The notes below the pieces were generated by a model. That model had not been told where the DNA came from. It saw nothing but the letters and a program-made list of their open reading frames with translations, and ran no database searches. From Paenibacillus sp. H1-7 (GTDB taxonomy: Bacteria; Bacillota; Bacilli; Paenibacillales; NBRC-103111), in NCBI RefSeq assembly GCF_022354825.1, contig NZ_CP031168.1:5519501-5583500 (forward strand): 64,000 bases of DNA, given 5' to 3'. A program made the translations under genes and the position numbers. Below are positions 34,161 through 43,911 of the stretch, in pieces. Position 1 is the first letter of the stretch, and the number at the start of each line of letters is the position of its first letter.

Positions 34161-35496
34161 GGGATTGAACCCCCAATATCAGATCAACGATCTGCTGTGC
34201 CTTTAACTCGGTAATATCGTCAGGAACGCTTTGACCATTCGTGATATAGGAAAGCGACAGTTGAAAATCGTGGACTAGATTGATCACTGCGCCATAAGAA
34301 TCGGTTTCATCCATTTTGGTAAAAAGCACTTTATCCAGCTTGAACTTGGAAAAGTTCTCGGCTATCGCCTTCATATCCTTGTATTTCGTAGTCAGGCTCA
34401 TGACCAAATACGTTTCGCTCTTGCCGCCCGATTGAAGCAGGGCATTGAGCTCGGACACATACATCTCGTTGCGGAAGTTTCTTCCCGCCGTATCCATGAA
34501 AATAATATCCCGATCCTTCAGCGACTCGAATGCCTTGGGCAGATCCTGCGGCGAAAACACGACTTCCAACGGTACGTTCAAAATGGTGGCGTAGGTTTTC
34601 AGCTGTTCTACCGCTGCAATCCGGTACGTATCGGATGTGATAAAGCCGACTTTCCGCTGATATTTCAGCACCTGCTCGGCAGCCAGCTTGGCTATCGTCG
34701 TCGTCTTGCCGACGCCGGTCGGGCCTACGAAATGAGCAATTTTCGTATCCCCCTCCAACGCATTCCCGCTAAGTACAGGGAACAGCTCCAAGAGCTGACG
34801 TTTCAAAGATTGGCGGGCGTCTTTCTCACGGACAGGCTCTCCGTCCGCCTGCAATTCCTCCACTGCCCGTTCAATCAGGCGGCTTACAAGCTCGGGATCG
34901 ATCTCATGCTCCAGCAATCGCTGCTGCAATTGCTCCAGCACCGGGTCCACAGGAGCTTGGCCAACCACTTGGACAGACAGCTTATGCATGTATTCTTTCA
35001 TTTGCTTCATTTCGTTAAGAAGCAAGTCGTCCTTTGCTGCTTCCGTTCTTGCTGCAGCTTGCTGTGATGCCGCTGCCTTCACTTGCTTGTCGGCGTAAGC
35101 CGCAGAATCCGCCTGCCTCGGCGAGTCCGGTACCAATACGTCGGGCACGACAGGAAAAGCAAGCGGCTCCGCCGGCTGGACCGGCGCCTTGTTCGGCGAC
35201 GGTACTGGCACGGGCCTGGTGTAGGTACCAGCGGCTTCCGATAGATTCGAGGTCACAGCCGGTTTAACCGCTACGGTCGCTCTCATATCTGCGACACCGG
35301 CTTTGCCGCCAGCACCTGCCGTTTCAGCCGCATCGGTAGCAGCGATGACTTCAATCTTTTTTTTGGAAAACATGCCGAGAAATCCGCCCGAGCGAATTTC
35401 TTTCGTGTTCAAGATAACGGCATCCTTTCCGAGATCCGTACGTATTTTTTGCAGAGCATCGGGCATGGAATCAACTACGTAGCGCTTTACCCTCAT
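34153..35496 (-). CDS. flhF: SRP-type GTPase FlhF
   Basis: Signal-recognition-particle-like GTPase that places new flagellar basal bodies. 447 aa: N-terminal basic B domain (MRVKRYVVDSMPDALQKIR), a low-complexity Ala/Pro/Val linker (about 60-155), helical N domain, and G domain with GPTGVGKT (258-265), DTAGRNFRNEMYV and TKMDETDSYGAVI. The ATG (35496) overlaps the flhA stop as ATGA, and its own end overlaps flhG. Confidence 0.96.
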   Translation of the reverse strand: MRVKRYVVDSMPDALQKIRTDLGKDAVILNTKEIRSGGFLGMFSKKKIEVIAATDAAETAGAGGKAGVADMRATVAVKPAVTSNLSEAAGTYTRPVPVPSPNKAPVQPAEPLAFPVVPDVLVPDSPRQADSAAYADKQVKAAASQQAAARTEAAKDDLLLNEMKQMKEYMHKLSVQVVGQAPVDPVLEQLQQRLLEHEIDPELVSRLIERAVEELQADGEPVREKDARQSLKRQLLELFPVLSGNALEGDTKIAHFVGPTGVGKTTTIAKLAAEQVLKYQRKVGFITSDTYRIAAVEQLKTYATILNVPLEVVFSPQDLPKAFESLKDRDIIFMDTAGRNFRNEMYVSELNALLQSGGKSETYLVMSLTTKYKDMKAIAENFSKFKLDKVLFTKMDETDSYGAVINLVHDFQLSLSYITNGQSVPDDITELKAQQIVDLILGVQSHE

Positions 35497-37526
35497 ATGT
35501 TAACGACCCCCATGCTTTGAATTTCTACATTCGGCTCAAGCTCGCTGTACGACAGGACCGGAATATCCTGCATCGTCCTCTCCAGCAGCTGCCGCAAGTA
35601 CATGCGAATAGTCGGTGAAGTTAGCACGATAGGCTGTTGACCGGATTGAATCAGCTTCGTGACTTGATCGGAAATACGCTGATAGATCACCTGGGTCGAA
35701 CCCGGGTCCAGCGCCAGATAGCTTCCTTGATCGGATTGCTGAACCGATTCCGCAATTTTCTTCTCCAGGGAAGGCCCCACCGTAATGACCTTCAAGGAAT
35801 CGCTGCCCGTTGAGAATTGCTGCGTAATTTGCCGCGACAACGATTGTCTCACATATTCCGTCAATATTTCCGGATCCTTGGTGTAAGTTCCGTAATCGGC
35901 TAACGTTTCCATTATCGTTACCAGATCGCGAATCGATATTTTCTCTCTAAGCAGCTTGACAAGCACCTTCTGAACATCGCCTGTGGACAGCACGTTCGGA
36001 ATCAGATCGTCCACGAGAGCCGGGTAGCTCTCCCGTACATTCTCGATGAGCGACTTCGTTTCCTGACGACCCAGCAGCTCGTGTGCGTGCTTCTTGATAA
36101 TTTCCGTCAAGTGAGTCGCTACTACGGACGGCGGATCGACAACGGTGTAGCCTGACAATTCCGCACGTTCCTTCATCGCCTCGTCGATCCAAAGCGCCGG
36201 AAGTCCAAAGGCAGGCTCTACGGTGTCGATACCCGAAATCGAATCGTCATCGATGCCCGGGCTCATCGCCAAGTAATGATTCAGCAGAAGCTCGCCGCGT
36301 GCTACCGTATTGCCTTTGATTTTCACGACATACTCATTAGGCTTCAATTGAATGTTGTCGCGGATCCGAATGACCGGTACAACCAGACCCAATTCCAAGG
36401 CGCATTGTCTGCGGATGAGAATGATCCGGTCCAGCAAGTCCCCGCCCTGCTGCGTATCAGCTAGAGGAATCAAGCCGTAGCCGAATTCGAATTCAATCGG
36501 ATCCACCTGCAGCAAGCTGATTACGCTCTCCGGACTGCGAACCTCCTCAATTTGCTGTTCTTCCTCCAGCTGGTCCTCCTGAGCTTGTTTGCGAACCATA
36601 TTTTGCTGCATCTTCATCGCTGCGAAGGCGAGGAGAGCTGCGATAGGTAAAGTAGTAATCAAGTGAATCGGAGTAAAAATACCGAGCAGCGTAATCGTTC
36701 CCGCTACGATATACAACAGTTTAGGATATGACAAGATTTGCGAGGTTAAATCGTGAGCCAGGTTGCCGTCGGAAGAAGCTCTCGTGACAATCAAACCGGC
36801 TGCCGTGGATATCAACAGCGCTGGAATTTGGCTGACCAGTCCGTCGCCGATCGTCATGATCGAATACTTCTCTGCGGCTTCGCCGATATCCATCCCTTTC
36901 ATCGATACGCCGATGATCAAGCCGCCCAAAATATTGATGATCAGGATGATAATCCCTGCGATCGCGTCACCTTTAACGAATTTGCTGGCACCATCCATCG
37001 CCCCGTAAAAATCGGCTTCGCGGGATATTTTCTCCCTGCGTTCCTTCGCTTGCTGCTCATTGATTAATCCTGCGTTCAAATCGGCGTCGATACTCATTTG
37101 CTTGCCGGGCATCGCATCGAGAGTAAACCGTGCGGCAACCTCGGCCACGCGCTCGGAGCCTTTCGTAATAACGATGAATTGAACGAGCACTAGGATGATA
37201 AACACGACAAATCCAACGACGATATTGCCTTGGGCAACGAAAGAACCGAACGTGCTTACTACGTTCCCTGCATCAGCGTGCGCGAGAATGTTACGGGTGG
37301 TCGATACGTTTAACGCCAGCCGGAACAGCGTCGTGATCAACAGCAATGACGGGAAAATCGAAAACTGCAGCGCATCCTGCGTATTCATTCCTACTAATAT
37401 AATCATCAGAGCAATGGAGATGTTGATGATCAACAGGACATCCAACAGCCATATCGGCACAGGTACGACCATCATCAGGATGATACCTATAATCCCGATC
37501 AGTACGACCAGATCTTTCGCTTTCAT
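35493..37526 (-). CDS. flhA: Flagellar export gate protein FlhA
   Basis: Largest membrane component of the flagellar type III export apparatus; its cytoplasmic ring docks chaperone-substrate complexes. 677 aa with eight predicted membrane helices in the first about 330 residues, the conserved FHIPEP-type segment (FRLALNVSTTRNILAHADAG, FVVFIILVLVQFIVITKGSE, RFTLDAMPGKQMSIDADLNA; three separate motifs) and the soluble C-terminal domain. ATG 37526. It lies downstream of flhB. Confidence 0.97.
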   Translation of the reverse strand: MKAKDLVVLIGIIGIILMMVVPVPIWLLDVLLIINISIALMIILVGMNTQDALQFSIFPSLLLITTLFRLALNVSTTRNILAHADAGNVVSTFGSFVAQGNIVVGFVVFIILVLVQFIVITKGSERVAEVAARFTLDAMPGKQMSIDADLNAGLINEQQAKERREKISREADFYGAMDGASKFVKGDAIAGIIILIINILGGLIIGVSMKGMDIGEAAEKYSIMTIGDGLVSQIPALLISTAAGLIVTRASSDGNLAHDLTSQILSYPKLLYIVAGTITLLGIFTPIHLITTLPIAALLAFAAMKMQQNMVRKQAQEDQLEEEQQIEEVRSPESVISLLQVDPIEFEFGYGLIPLADTQQGGDLLDRIILIRRQCALELGLVVPVIRIRDNIQLKPNEYVVKIKGNTVARGELLLNHYLAMSPGIDDDSISGIDTVEPAFGLPALWIDEAMKERAELSGYTVVDPPSVVATHLTEIIKKHAHELLGRQETKSLIENVRESYPALVDDLIPNVLSTGDVQKVLVKLLREKISIRDLVTIMETLADYGTYTKDPEILTEYVRQSLSRQITQQFSTGSDSLKVITVGPSLEKKIAESVQQSDQGSYLALDPGSTQVIYQRISDQVTKLIQSGQQPIVLTSPTIRMYLRQLLERTMQDIPVLSYSELEPNVEIQSMGVVNI

Positions 37527-37551
37527 TTCAGATGTCCTCCTTCCTCATACT

Positions 37552-38643
37552 CTAGTTGGCTTTTCCTTTAACCTTGTACACATATGCTAATACTTCGGCC
37601 ACGGCCTGGAACATATCCGCCGGTATGGCTTCACCAATTTCCACTTGGGCATACAGGGCTCGGGCCAAAGGCTTATTTTCCATCGTTATAATCCGGTGTT
37701 CCTTTGCAACTTGTTTAATTTTCAAAGCAATGTAATCCGTTCCTTTGGCGATAACCGTAGGAGCCTGCATTTTCTTCGCGTCATAGCGAAGAGCTACCGC
37801 AAAGTGCGTCGGGTTCGTGATGATGACGTCCGCTTTAGGGACATCCTGCATCATGCGCTGCAGAGCCATTCTTCGCTGCTTCTCACGGATTTTTCCTTTG
37901 ATCTGAGGGTCACCCTCCGTCTTTTTATACTCATCCTTGATGTCCTGCTTCGACATGCGGATGCTTTTTTCAAACTCATACTTCTGATACAGAAAGTCGA
38001 GCAATGCAAGTACGATTAACACGAGACCGATTTTGAGGCCTAACTTGACCGTTAGCGACGATGCGAACATCAGTACGTTCTCGACAGGCAGCCGGGCCAA
38101 ATCCATCAGGTTGCCTTTTTCACCCCACAAGGTGGAGTAGACGACATAGCCGATGATGGTCATTTTGAGAACCGATTTCAAGAAGTCGACCAGCGAACGC
38201 AGGCCGAATATTTTTTTGGCGCCTTCGATCGGGTTCAGCTTGCTGAATTTCATCATGAGCGGATCCCCGGTCAACAAGAAGCCGAATTGCAAATAATTGC
38301 TGAAAATCGCGATGACCACCGTCACCAGCAAAAGCGGTGCGATGATAAGCAAGCTCTGAACCATCAGCTGCTCGAACAAAACGATAATATTGTCGATCGT
38401 AATATCCCATAATAAGTAGTCGTAAAAAATCGACCGGAATACATGCATCGTCTGATCTTTCATATAACCGCCGAACAGGCTGAAAGCCAAGAACGAAAAA
38501 AACAAGATAAATGCAGCAGGCACTTCCATGCTTTTGGCGACTTGCCCCTTTTGCCTGGATTCCTGCCGCTTCTTGGGCGTGGCGGGCTCCGTCTTTTCCC
38601 CGGAAAACAATTGCAAATCGAGCTTTAACCGAAAACTTGCCAA
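37552..38643 (-). CDS. flhB: Flagellar export switch protein FlhB
   Basis: Membrane protein that changes export specificity from rod/hook to filament substrates after self-cleavage. 363 aa: N-terminal EKTEPATPKKRQESRQKGQV, four membrane helices, and the cytoplasmic domain with the autocleavage motif NPTH at 277-280 (cleavage between N277 and P278). The start is TTG 38643, with GGGGAGG 11 nt upstream, slightly long spacing. Adjacent to fliR; in some clostridia the two are fused, here they are separate. Confidence 0.96.
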   Translation of the reverse strand: MASFRLKLDLQLFSGEKTEPATPKKRQESRQKGQVAKSMEVPAAFILFFSFLAFSLFGGYMKDQTMHVFRSIFYDYLLWDITIDNIIVLFEQLMVQSLLIIAPLLLVTVVIAIFSNYLQFGFLLTGDPLMMKFSKLNPIEGAKKIFGLRSLVDFLKSVLKMTIIGYVVYSTLWGEKGNLMDLARLPVENVLMFASSLTVKLGLKIGLVLIVLALLDFLYQKYEFEKSIRMSKQDIKDEYKKTEGDPQIKGKIREKQRRMALQRMMQDVPKADVIITNPTHFAVALRYDAKKMQAPTVIAKGTDYIALKIKQVAKEHRIITMENKPLARALYAQVEIGEAIPADMFQAVAEVLAYVYKVKGKAN

Positions 38644-38661
38644 GTCCGTCCAGTCCTCCCC

Positions 38662-39441
38662 TTAACCCGTGAACAAGCCGATAAACTTTTGTAGAGAGTC
38701 CAGCATTGCCGTGAATAAATCGTTATAAACAAATTGATAGCCGGGAAACAGCAAGATGAGCAATAAGAGTCCGACAATGATCTTCAGCGGAATACCCACT
38801 ACGAAAATATTGAACTGAGGCGCTACCCTTGCCAGCAAGCCAAGCCCGACATCCGTCAGGAAGAATGCGGCAATTAACGGAGCGGCCATCTGAAAGCTTA
38901 AACTAAATACGCTGGAGAACGTGTGGACAAGAAATTCTCCTATTTGCCCGGAGTACATCCTGGCGAACATATCGTTGTCGGCCGGAATCCATTCGTAGCT
39001 CTCCATGATGGCTTTAAGCAGCAAATGATGGCCGTTTAACGTTATGAACAGCAGCGTTGCGATTGTATACTTCAAATTACCTACAATCGGGCTCTGAGCC
39101 CCGGTCATTGGATCGATGACATTAGCAATCCCTAATCCCATCTGTATATCGATAAACGATCCGGCAATTTGGAATACCGTAAAGAACATATAAGCGATGA
39201 AGCCGAGCAGTACACCGACCAATATTTCCCTGAAAATGGATAGCAGGTACAAAGAATCAAATGTCAACGGTTTAGACATTCCGAATAGCGGATAAGCCAT
39301 GAAAGTAACGAAAAAAGCTAGCCCGATCTTAACATGATGCGGAACGTTTCGGGCTGAAAACACAGGCGCCACGACAAAAAACGAGGCAATGCGACAAAAA
39401 AAGAGCATAAAACCAGGAAAATATTGCGTTACCCATTCCAT
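38662..39441 (-). CDS. fliR: Flagellar export protein FliR
   Basis: Core subunit of the FliPQR export gate. 259 aa, about six hydrophobic segments, with the family motifs FFCRIASFFVVAPVFSARNV, LGFIAYMFFTVFQIAGSFID, IDIQMGLGIANVIDPMTGAQ and FFLTDVGLGLLARVAPQFNI. ATG 39441, 11 nt after the fliQ stop. Confidence 0.96.
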   Translation of the reverse strand: MEWVTQYFPGFMLFFCRIASFFVVAPVFSARNVPHHVKIGLAFFVTFMAYPLFGMSKPLTFDSLYLLSIFREILVGVLLGFIAYMFFTVFQIAGSFIDIQMGLGIANVIDPMTGAQSPIVGNLKYTIATLLFITLNGHHLLLKAIMESYEWIPADNDMFARMYSGQIGEFLVHTFSSVFSLSFQMAAPLIAAFFLTDVGLGLLARVAPQFNIFVVGIPLKIIVGLLLLILLFPGYQFVYNDLFTAMLDSLQKFIGLFTG

Positions 39442-39452
39442 TTACTCACAGC

Positions 39453-39722
39453 CTAGCCGATAAATTTATATAAGTTATTGAACAGGTTATATGTATAATC
39501 CACCAGTGTCGTCAGGATCCACGGCCCAAAGATGAGGATGGATAGCAGCACGGCAACGATTTTAGGTACAAAAGCAAGCGTCTGCTCCTGGATCTGAGTC
39601 GTTGCTTGAAAGATACTGATGACCAGACCGATAACAAGAGCAATCACCATCATCGGCGCGCTGGCTTTCAAGGTTGTATAGACAGCCTCGCTGGCTAAAC
39701 GAATGACAAACTCGGAACTCAC
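39453..39722 (-). CDS. fliQ: Flagellar export protein FliQ
   Basis: Small gate subunit of the FliPQR complex. 89 aa, two membrane helices (MMVIALVIGLVISIFQATTQ and FVPKIVAVLLSILIFGPWIL) joined by the conserved IQEQTL turn. The start is GTG 39722 with GGAGGAG upstream. Located between fliP and fliR. Confidence 0.96.
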   Translation of the reverse strand: MSSEFVIRLASEAVYTTLKASAPMMVIALVIGLVISIFQATTQIQEQTLAFVPKIVAVLLSILIFGPWILTTLVDYTYNLFNNLYKFIG

Positions 39723-39756
39723 GATAGTTCTCCTCCTGCTTATCCTATAGTTGGAA

Positions 39757-40518
39757 TCATGTATTGTAGCTTAGCAGCAGGGACCTCACGACCAGATACC
39801 ACCCATCCACCAATATAAACAGGAGGATTTTGAACGGCAGTGAAATCATGACGGGAGGCAGCATCATCATCCCCATCGCCATCAGCGTACTTGAGATGAC
39901 CATGTCTATAACCAAGAACGGTATGAATATCATAAATCCCATTTGAAAAGCCGTCTTTAATTCGCTGATTGCGTAAGCGGGAACCAGTGCTGTCAACGGT
40001 GTATCCTCCACACCGCTTGGCGGCGGCGCTTTGGTGTAATCCAGAAACAGCTTCAAATCCTTTTGCCTCGTATACTGGAACATGAATTTCTTCATCGTAA
40101 CGGTTGCTTTATCCAGTGCGGCAGTCTGCGTCAATTCACCTCTCATATAGGGCTGCAATGCGTTTTGGTTCAAATCTCCCAATGTCGGTGCCATTATGAA
40201 GAACGTGAGAAACAGGGCTAATCCGATAAGCACTTGGTTCGGCGGCATCTGCTGTGTGCCGAGAGATGTCCGGACAAAGCCGAGTACGATGATGATTCTA
40301 GTAAAGCAGGTCATCATCACCAGTATGGCCGGAGCAATACTCAAAATCGTCAGCAGCAGAATAATGTTGATCGTATTGGAAGCTCCTGTTGCACTGTTGG
40401 AGCTGCCAATATCGATATTGATTCCCGGAATCGGGTCCGCCGCATAAACGTTTGAAGTCCATGCAGCGGTCATAGCGAGCAAAGCCATCATGGTAAATGC
40501 GAGAGTCTTTAATTTCAT
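39757..40518 (-). CDS. fliP: Flagellar export protein FliP
   Basis: Pore-forming subunit of the export gate. 253 aa with an N-terminal cleavable signal peptide (KTLAFTMMALLAMTAAWTSN, VYA), which is normal for FliP, then the family motifs MTCFTRIIIVLGFVRTSLG, QMPPNQVLIGLALFLTFFIM and FQMGFMIFIPFLVIDMVISS, MGMMMLPPVMISLPFKILLF. ATG 40518 overlaps the fliO stop as ATGA. Confidence 0.96.
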   Translation of the reverse strand: MKLKTLAFTMMALLAMTAAWTSNVYAADPIPGINIDIGSSNSATGASNTINIILLLTILSIAPAILVMMTCFTRIIIVLGFVRTSLGTQQMPPNQVLIGLALFLTFFIMAPTLGDLNQNALQPYMRGELTQTAALDKATVTMKKFMFQYTRQKDLKLFLDYTKAPPPSGVEDTPLTALVPAYAISELKTAFQMGFMIFIPFLVIDMVISSTLMAMGMMMLPPVMISLPFKILLFILVDGWYLVVRSLLLSYNT

Positions 40519-41162
40519 GGTTTATCATTCAACCGATCTTTGTTATTCTCGTCCGTCCAAACCTCATCCACGATCTTCTTCCGATCGGACAGATGCTGCA
40601 TCTTCTTATGAAACACTTGTTGGAACGAAGCCGTAATGTCCGCTTCTTCATTTTCATTACGGTCTTCCTTCTTGAGCAATCTGCTCCACCATCCGCTCAG
40701 CGTTTCCAGATTCGGTCCGCTTAAGGTGCTGGTTGTCAACATGTCGGTCAAATAGGCGACCTCTTCTTCGTCTTCAATTTTCTCGAGAAGCTGAACATTG
40801 TCGCCTACACCTACAATGTATAACGAACGGCCGATTTCAACGACTTGAATCGATTTGTTCTGACCGAGAGGCACTCCGCCGAGGGAGCGCAAGGAGCGGC
40901 CGAACAATAATTTATTTTTTTGCGAAAGAAACTTAATAATTACAAAAAAGATTCCGATAATAACAATGAGGAAGAAAATAACTTTGGTAACCATCCAGAA
41001 CGTACTCGCCGTATCCAGACCGGGATAAGTAAGATCAGGTGACTCATTCATCGGTCGCTCAGATGGAGCGCCGGATTCCCCGTAACAAACCATAGAGAAA
41101 CCGGCAAGTTGAATCATCCCCACAAAGATGAAAGAAGCTAATCTGGCTGCGAGTCTGTTCAA
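40515..41162 (-). CDS. fliO: Flagellar protein FliO/FliZ
   Basis: Assembly scaffold for the FliP ring (called FliZ in B. subtilis). 215 aa: signal-like N-terminus, a short extracytoplasmic stretch, one membrane helix (TKVIFFLIVIIGIFFVIIKF), then the cytoplasmic FliO domain (RSLGGVPLGQNKSIQVVEIG, RSLYIVGVGDNVQLLEKI) and a charged tail. The start is probably TTG 41162 (AGGA 9 nt upstream), the weakest start in the operon. Coupled to fliP. Confidence 0.92.
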   Translation of the reverse strand: MNRLAARLASFIFVGMIQLAGFSMVCYGESGAPSERPMNESPDLTYPGLDTASTFWMVTKVIFFLIVIIGIFFVIIKFLSQKNKLLFGRSLRSLGGVPLGQNKSIQVVEIGRSLYIVGVGDNVQLLEKIEDEEEVAYLTDMLTTSTLSGPNLETLSGWWSRLLKKEDRNENEEADITASFQQVFHKKMQHLSDRKKIVDEVWTDENNKDRLNDKP

Positions 41163-41209
41163 GATTCACATTCCTTTCGGCTTATGTAAAACTCTCCCCT
41201 GAACACCAA

Positions 41210-41572
41210 TTATCCTAAAGTCTTCTTAATCGCTTCGATTACGCGGTCCGCTTGGAACGGCTTCACGATGAAGTCTTTGGCACCGGCTTGAATAGCATCG
41301 ATAACCATCGCCTGTTGTCCCATAGCGGAGCACATAATCACTTTTGCGTTAGGGTCGATTTGTTTAATTTCCTTCAATGCGGCAATACCGTCCATCTCCG
41401 GCATCGTAATATCCATCGTGATCAGATCCGGACGCAATTCTTTAAATTTTTCGATGGCTTGCGCCCCGTCGTTTGCTTCCCCTACTACTTCGTAACCGTT
41501 TTTGGACAAAATATCGCGGATCATCATTCTCATAAATGCTGCGTCGTCTACAATCAAAATTCGGTTTGCCAT
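41210..41572 (-). CDS. cheY: Chemotaxis response regulator CheY
   Basis: Single receiver domain that, when phosphorylated by CheA, binds the motor switch. 120 aa: acidic pair D9/D10, phosphoacceptor D54 (LITMDITMPEMDG), S82 in IMCSAMGQ and K104 in FIVKPF. ATG 41572. It lies between fliY, whose product dephosphorylates CheY-P at the motor, and fliO. Confidence 0.97.
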   Translation of the reverse strand: MANRILIVDDAAFMRMMIRDILSKNGYEVVGEANDGAQAIEKFKELRPDLITMDITMPEMDGIAALKEIKQIDPNAKVIMCSAMGQQAMVIDAIQAGAKDFIVKPFQADRVIEAIKKTLG

Positions 41573-41598
41573 GGTTGAACAGTCCTCCTAGAGTATGT

Positions 41599-42885
41599 TT
41601 AGTATTGTAATTTTTGAATGCGATCCCATTGATTCACAATGTCTGTAACACGAACCCCAAAGTTTTCGTCAATGACGACAACTTCGCCCTTGGCGATAAG
41701 CTTGTTGTTGACAAGAATATCGACCGGCTCGCCGGCAAGCTTGTCCAATTCAATGATCGACCCTTGCGACAGCTCCAGAATATCCTTGATTACCTTGTGA
41801 GTCCGGCCCAACTCCACCGTCACTTTCAAAGGAATATCGAGCAGCAAATTCAGGTTGGTATCTTCGGTAGGCGTCAAGCTCGTAGGCGAGAAGCTGGAAA
41901 ACTGCGCTGGCTGCACATTGACATTGCGTGCCGGGCTTGTACCGTAAGCAGCAGGCTGCGGAGGGTACATCGGTTGCTGAGGCGGAGCCATCGGTTGTTG
42001 ATACATCGGCTGCGGTGGCTGCTGGTACATCGGTTGAGCGTACGGATCCTGTACCGGCGCTGTAGGAATGTGCTGCTGCGGTGCCGGTGGCGGCATATGG
42101 GACACAGGAGCCGGAGCCGGTGCAGGTTCTGGTGCAGGTACGGATACCGGAGCTGCCGCTGCCGCAGATTCTTCTAAGCTGTCTCCACCTCCCATTAAAG
42201 TAGATACCATATCCCTCGCAAAATTGACAGGAAGCAACTGCATAATCGTTGAATCGATCAAATCTCCTATCGTTAGACGGAAGGATATTTTTATAAATAC
42301 ATCTTCGGGGGGAAGTGTCGAAGTTCCTCCTGCTTCTGCTAAATTTAATATGTCGATTCCTGGCGGAGAGATATTGACAAACCGGTTAAAGATGGTAGAC
42401 ATCGATGTAGCAGACGACCCCATCATTTGGTTCATCGCTTCCTGAACGGCGCTAATATGAATCTCGGTCAGCTCACCGTTTTGTGCGGTGCCGTCACCGC
42501 CCATCATCAAGTCTGCTATGACTTGTGCGTCGCGGGTTTTAATAACCAGCAGGTTGATTCCATGGAATCCGTCTACATAGTTAACATGCACGGCGACATG
42601 AGGCTTCGGAAATTCTTCAATCAAATCTTCCTTTGCGATGATCGAAACCTTAGGCGTCGTAATATCCACTTTTTTGCCGAGTAATGTCGACAAAGCCGTG
42701 GCCGCACTTCCAAACGTAATGTTGCCGATTTCCCCCAGTGCATCCTGCTCCAAAGACGATAAATAATCTTCAACTTGGACAGGCCCGCTGAATCCGCTCG
42801 AGCTGTTGTCGGAGCTGTCGCCGGATGTCTGTCTCAGCAATGCGTCAATCTCTTCTTGAGACAAATAATCTTTGCTATTCGTCAT
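41599..42885 (-). CDS. fliY: Flagellar switch protein and CheY-P phosphatase FliY
   Basis: C-ring protein that also dephosphorylates CheY-P. 428 aa, longer than B. subtilis FliY (378). Order: N-terminal CheY-binding peptide (LSQEEIDALL, 8-17), CheC-type phosphatase domain with both active sites (GEIGN, E52/N55; QEAMNQM, E149/N152), a Pro/Gln/Met/Tyr-rich linker (about 240-325) with repeated QPMYQQP, and the C-terminal FliN domain (LLLDIPLKVTVELGRTHKVI, GEPVDILVNNKLIAKGEVVV). ATG 42885 overlaps the fliM end by 11 nt. Confidence 0.96.
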   Translation of the reverse strand: MTNSKDYLSQEEIDALLRQTSGDSSDNSSSGFSGPVQVEDYLSSLEQDALGEIGNITFGSAATALSTLLGKKVDITTPKVSIIAKEDLIEEFPKPHVAVHVNYVDGFHGINLLVIKTRDAQVIADLMMGGDGTAQNGELTEIHISAVQEAMNQMMGSSATSMSTIFNRFVNISPPGIDILNLAEAGGTSTLPPEDVFIKISFRLTIGDLIDSTIMQLLPVNFARDMVSTLMGGGDSLEESAAAAAPVSVPAPEPAPAPAPVSHMPPPAPQQHIPTAPVQDPYAQPMYQQPPQPMYQQPMAPPQQPMYPPQPAAYGTSPARNVNVQPAQFSSFSPTSLTPTEDTNLNLLLDIPLKVTVELGRTHKVIKDILELSQGSIIELDKLAGEPVDILVNNKLIAKGEVVVIDENFGVRVTDIVNQWDRIQKLQY

Positions 42886-43873
42886 TCTCTTCCGCTCCTT
42901 CTTGGACTATATCGGTTATTTGCACTGCCATCTTGCCTCTTGTGGTACCGGGAGTGCCGTGAAACTTCAGCTTTTCGCCAATCCGGATATTCAGAAGCTG
43001 CTCGACCGGCTTATTTAAGGAGATCACATCGCCTGAGCTTAAATTTAAAAATTCGCGAATGGAGATGGTCGATTCGCCTAATTCCGCTATAATCGGAAGC
43101 TTGGCCTTATGAAGCCTGGACTGCAAAGCCATCGCTTCTTCCGGCGCACTCGTCTTCTTCTGGGATACGAACCAGTGATGCACGGAAAGCCTAGGCATAA
43201 TAGGCTCGATAACGACATGAGGGATACATAGATTGATCATCCCGGTCGTGTCACCGATTTTGGTGCTGAGCGAGATTAGCGCAATCGTCTCGTTAGGCGA
43301 AACAATTTGCATAAATTGCGGATTGGTTTCCAACGCTTCCATTCGCGGTGACAGATCGACTACCGTCTTCCATGCCTCCTGCAAGCTTTCGAACGCCCGG
43401 CTGAAAATGCGCTCCATGACGATCGTCTCGATCTCGGTCAGTGCGCTGATTTTCGAAGGGGTTGTCCCGCTTCCGCCTAAAAGACGGTCCAGCATGGCGA
43501 ACGCAACGTTCGGGTGCACTTCCAGCACCATTCTTCCTTCCAAAGGCTCAGCTTCGAAAATATTGAGAATCGTCATCTTCGGAATGGAGCGAATAAACTC
43601 GTCGTATGGCAATTGCTCGACCTGTACCACGTTGATCTGCACGAAAGTTCTTAATTGTGCGGAGAAGTACGTCGTCAAAAACCGGGCAAAGTTCTCGTGG
43701 ATTCTCGTCAAGCTGCGGATATGGTCCTTGGAGAATCGTACGGCTCTTTTAAAGTCGTAGGCACGAACCTTCTTCTGCGTTTCTTCCTTTTTCAGTTCTT
43801 CCGCATCCATCTCGCCGGAGGATAACGCAGCCAATAACGCGTCAATCTCATTTTGTGAAAGTACATCAACCAT
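42875..43873 (-). CDS. fliM: Flagellar motor switch protein FliM
   Basis: C-ring protein that receives CheY-P and sets rotation direction. 332 aa: N-terminal CheY-binding peptide (VLSQNEIDALLAALSSG), the CheC-like middle domain with the family motifs PYDEFIRSIPKMTILNIFEA and EVHPNVAFAMLDRLLGG, and a C-terminal FliN-like domain (LNIRIGEKLKFHGTPG). ATG 43873, with GGGAGGTGACG upstream. Overlaps fliY. Confidence 0.97.
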   Translation of the reverse strand: MVDVLSQNEIDALLAALSSGEMDAEELKKEETQKKVRAYDFKRAVRFSKDHIRSLTRIHENFARFLTTYFSAQLRTFVQINVVQVEQLPYDEFIRSIPKMTILNIFEAEPLEGRMVLEVHPNVAFAMLDRLLGGSGTTPSKISALTEIETIVMERIFSRAFESLQEAWKTVVDLSPRMEALETNPQFMQIVSPNETIALISLSTKIGDTTGMINLCIPHVVIEPIMPRLSVHHWFVSQKKTSAPEEAMALQSRLHKAKLPIIAELGESTISIREFLNLSSGDVISLNKPVEQLLNIRIGEKLKFHGTPGTTRGKMAVQITDIVQEGAEENDE

Positions 43874-43911
43874 AAAGCGTCACCTCCCTTTCGCAAGTCT
43901 TATGTATGCCT

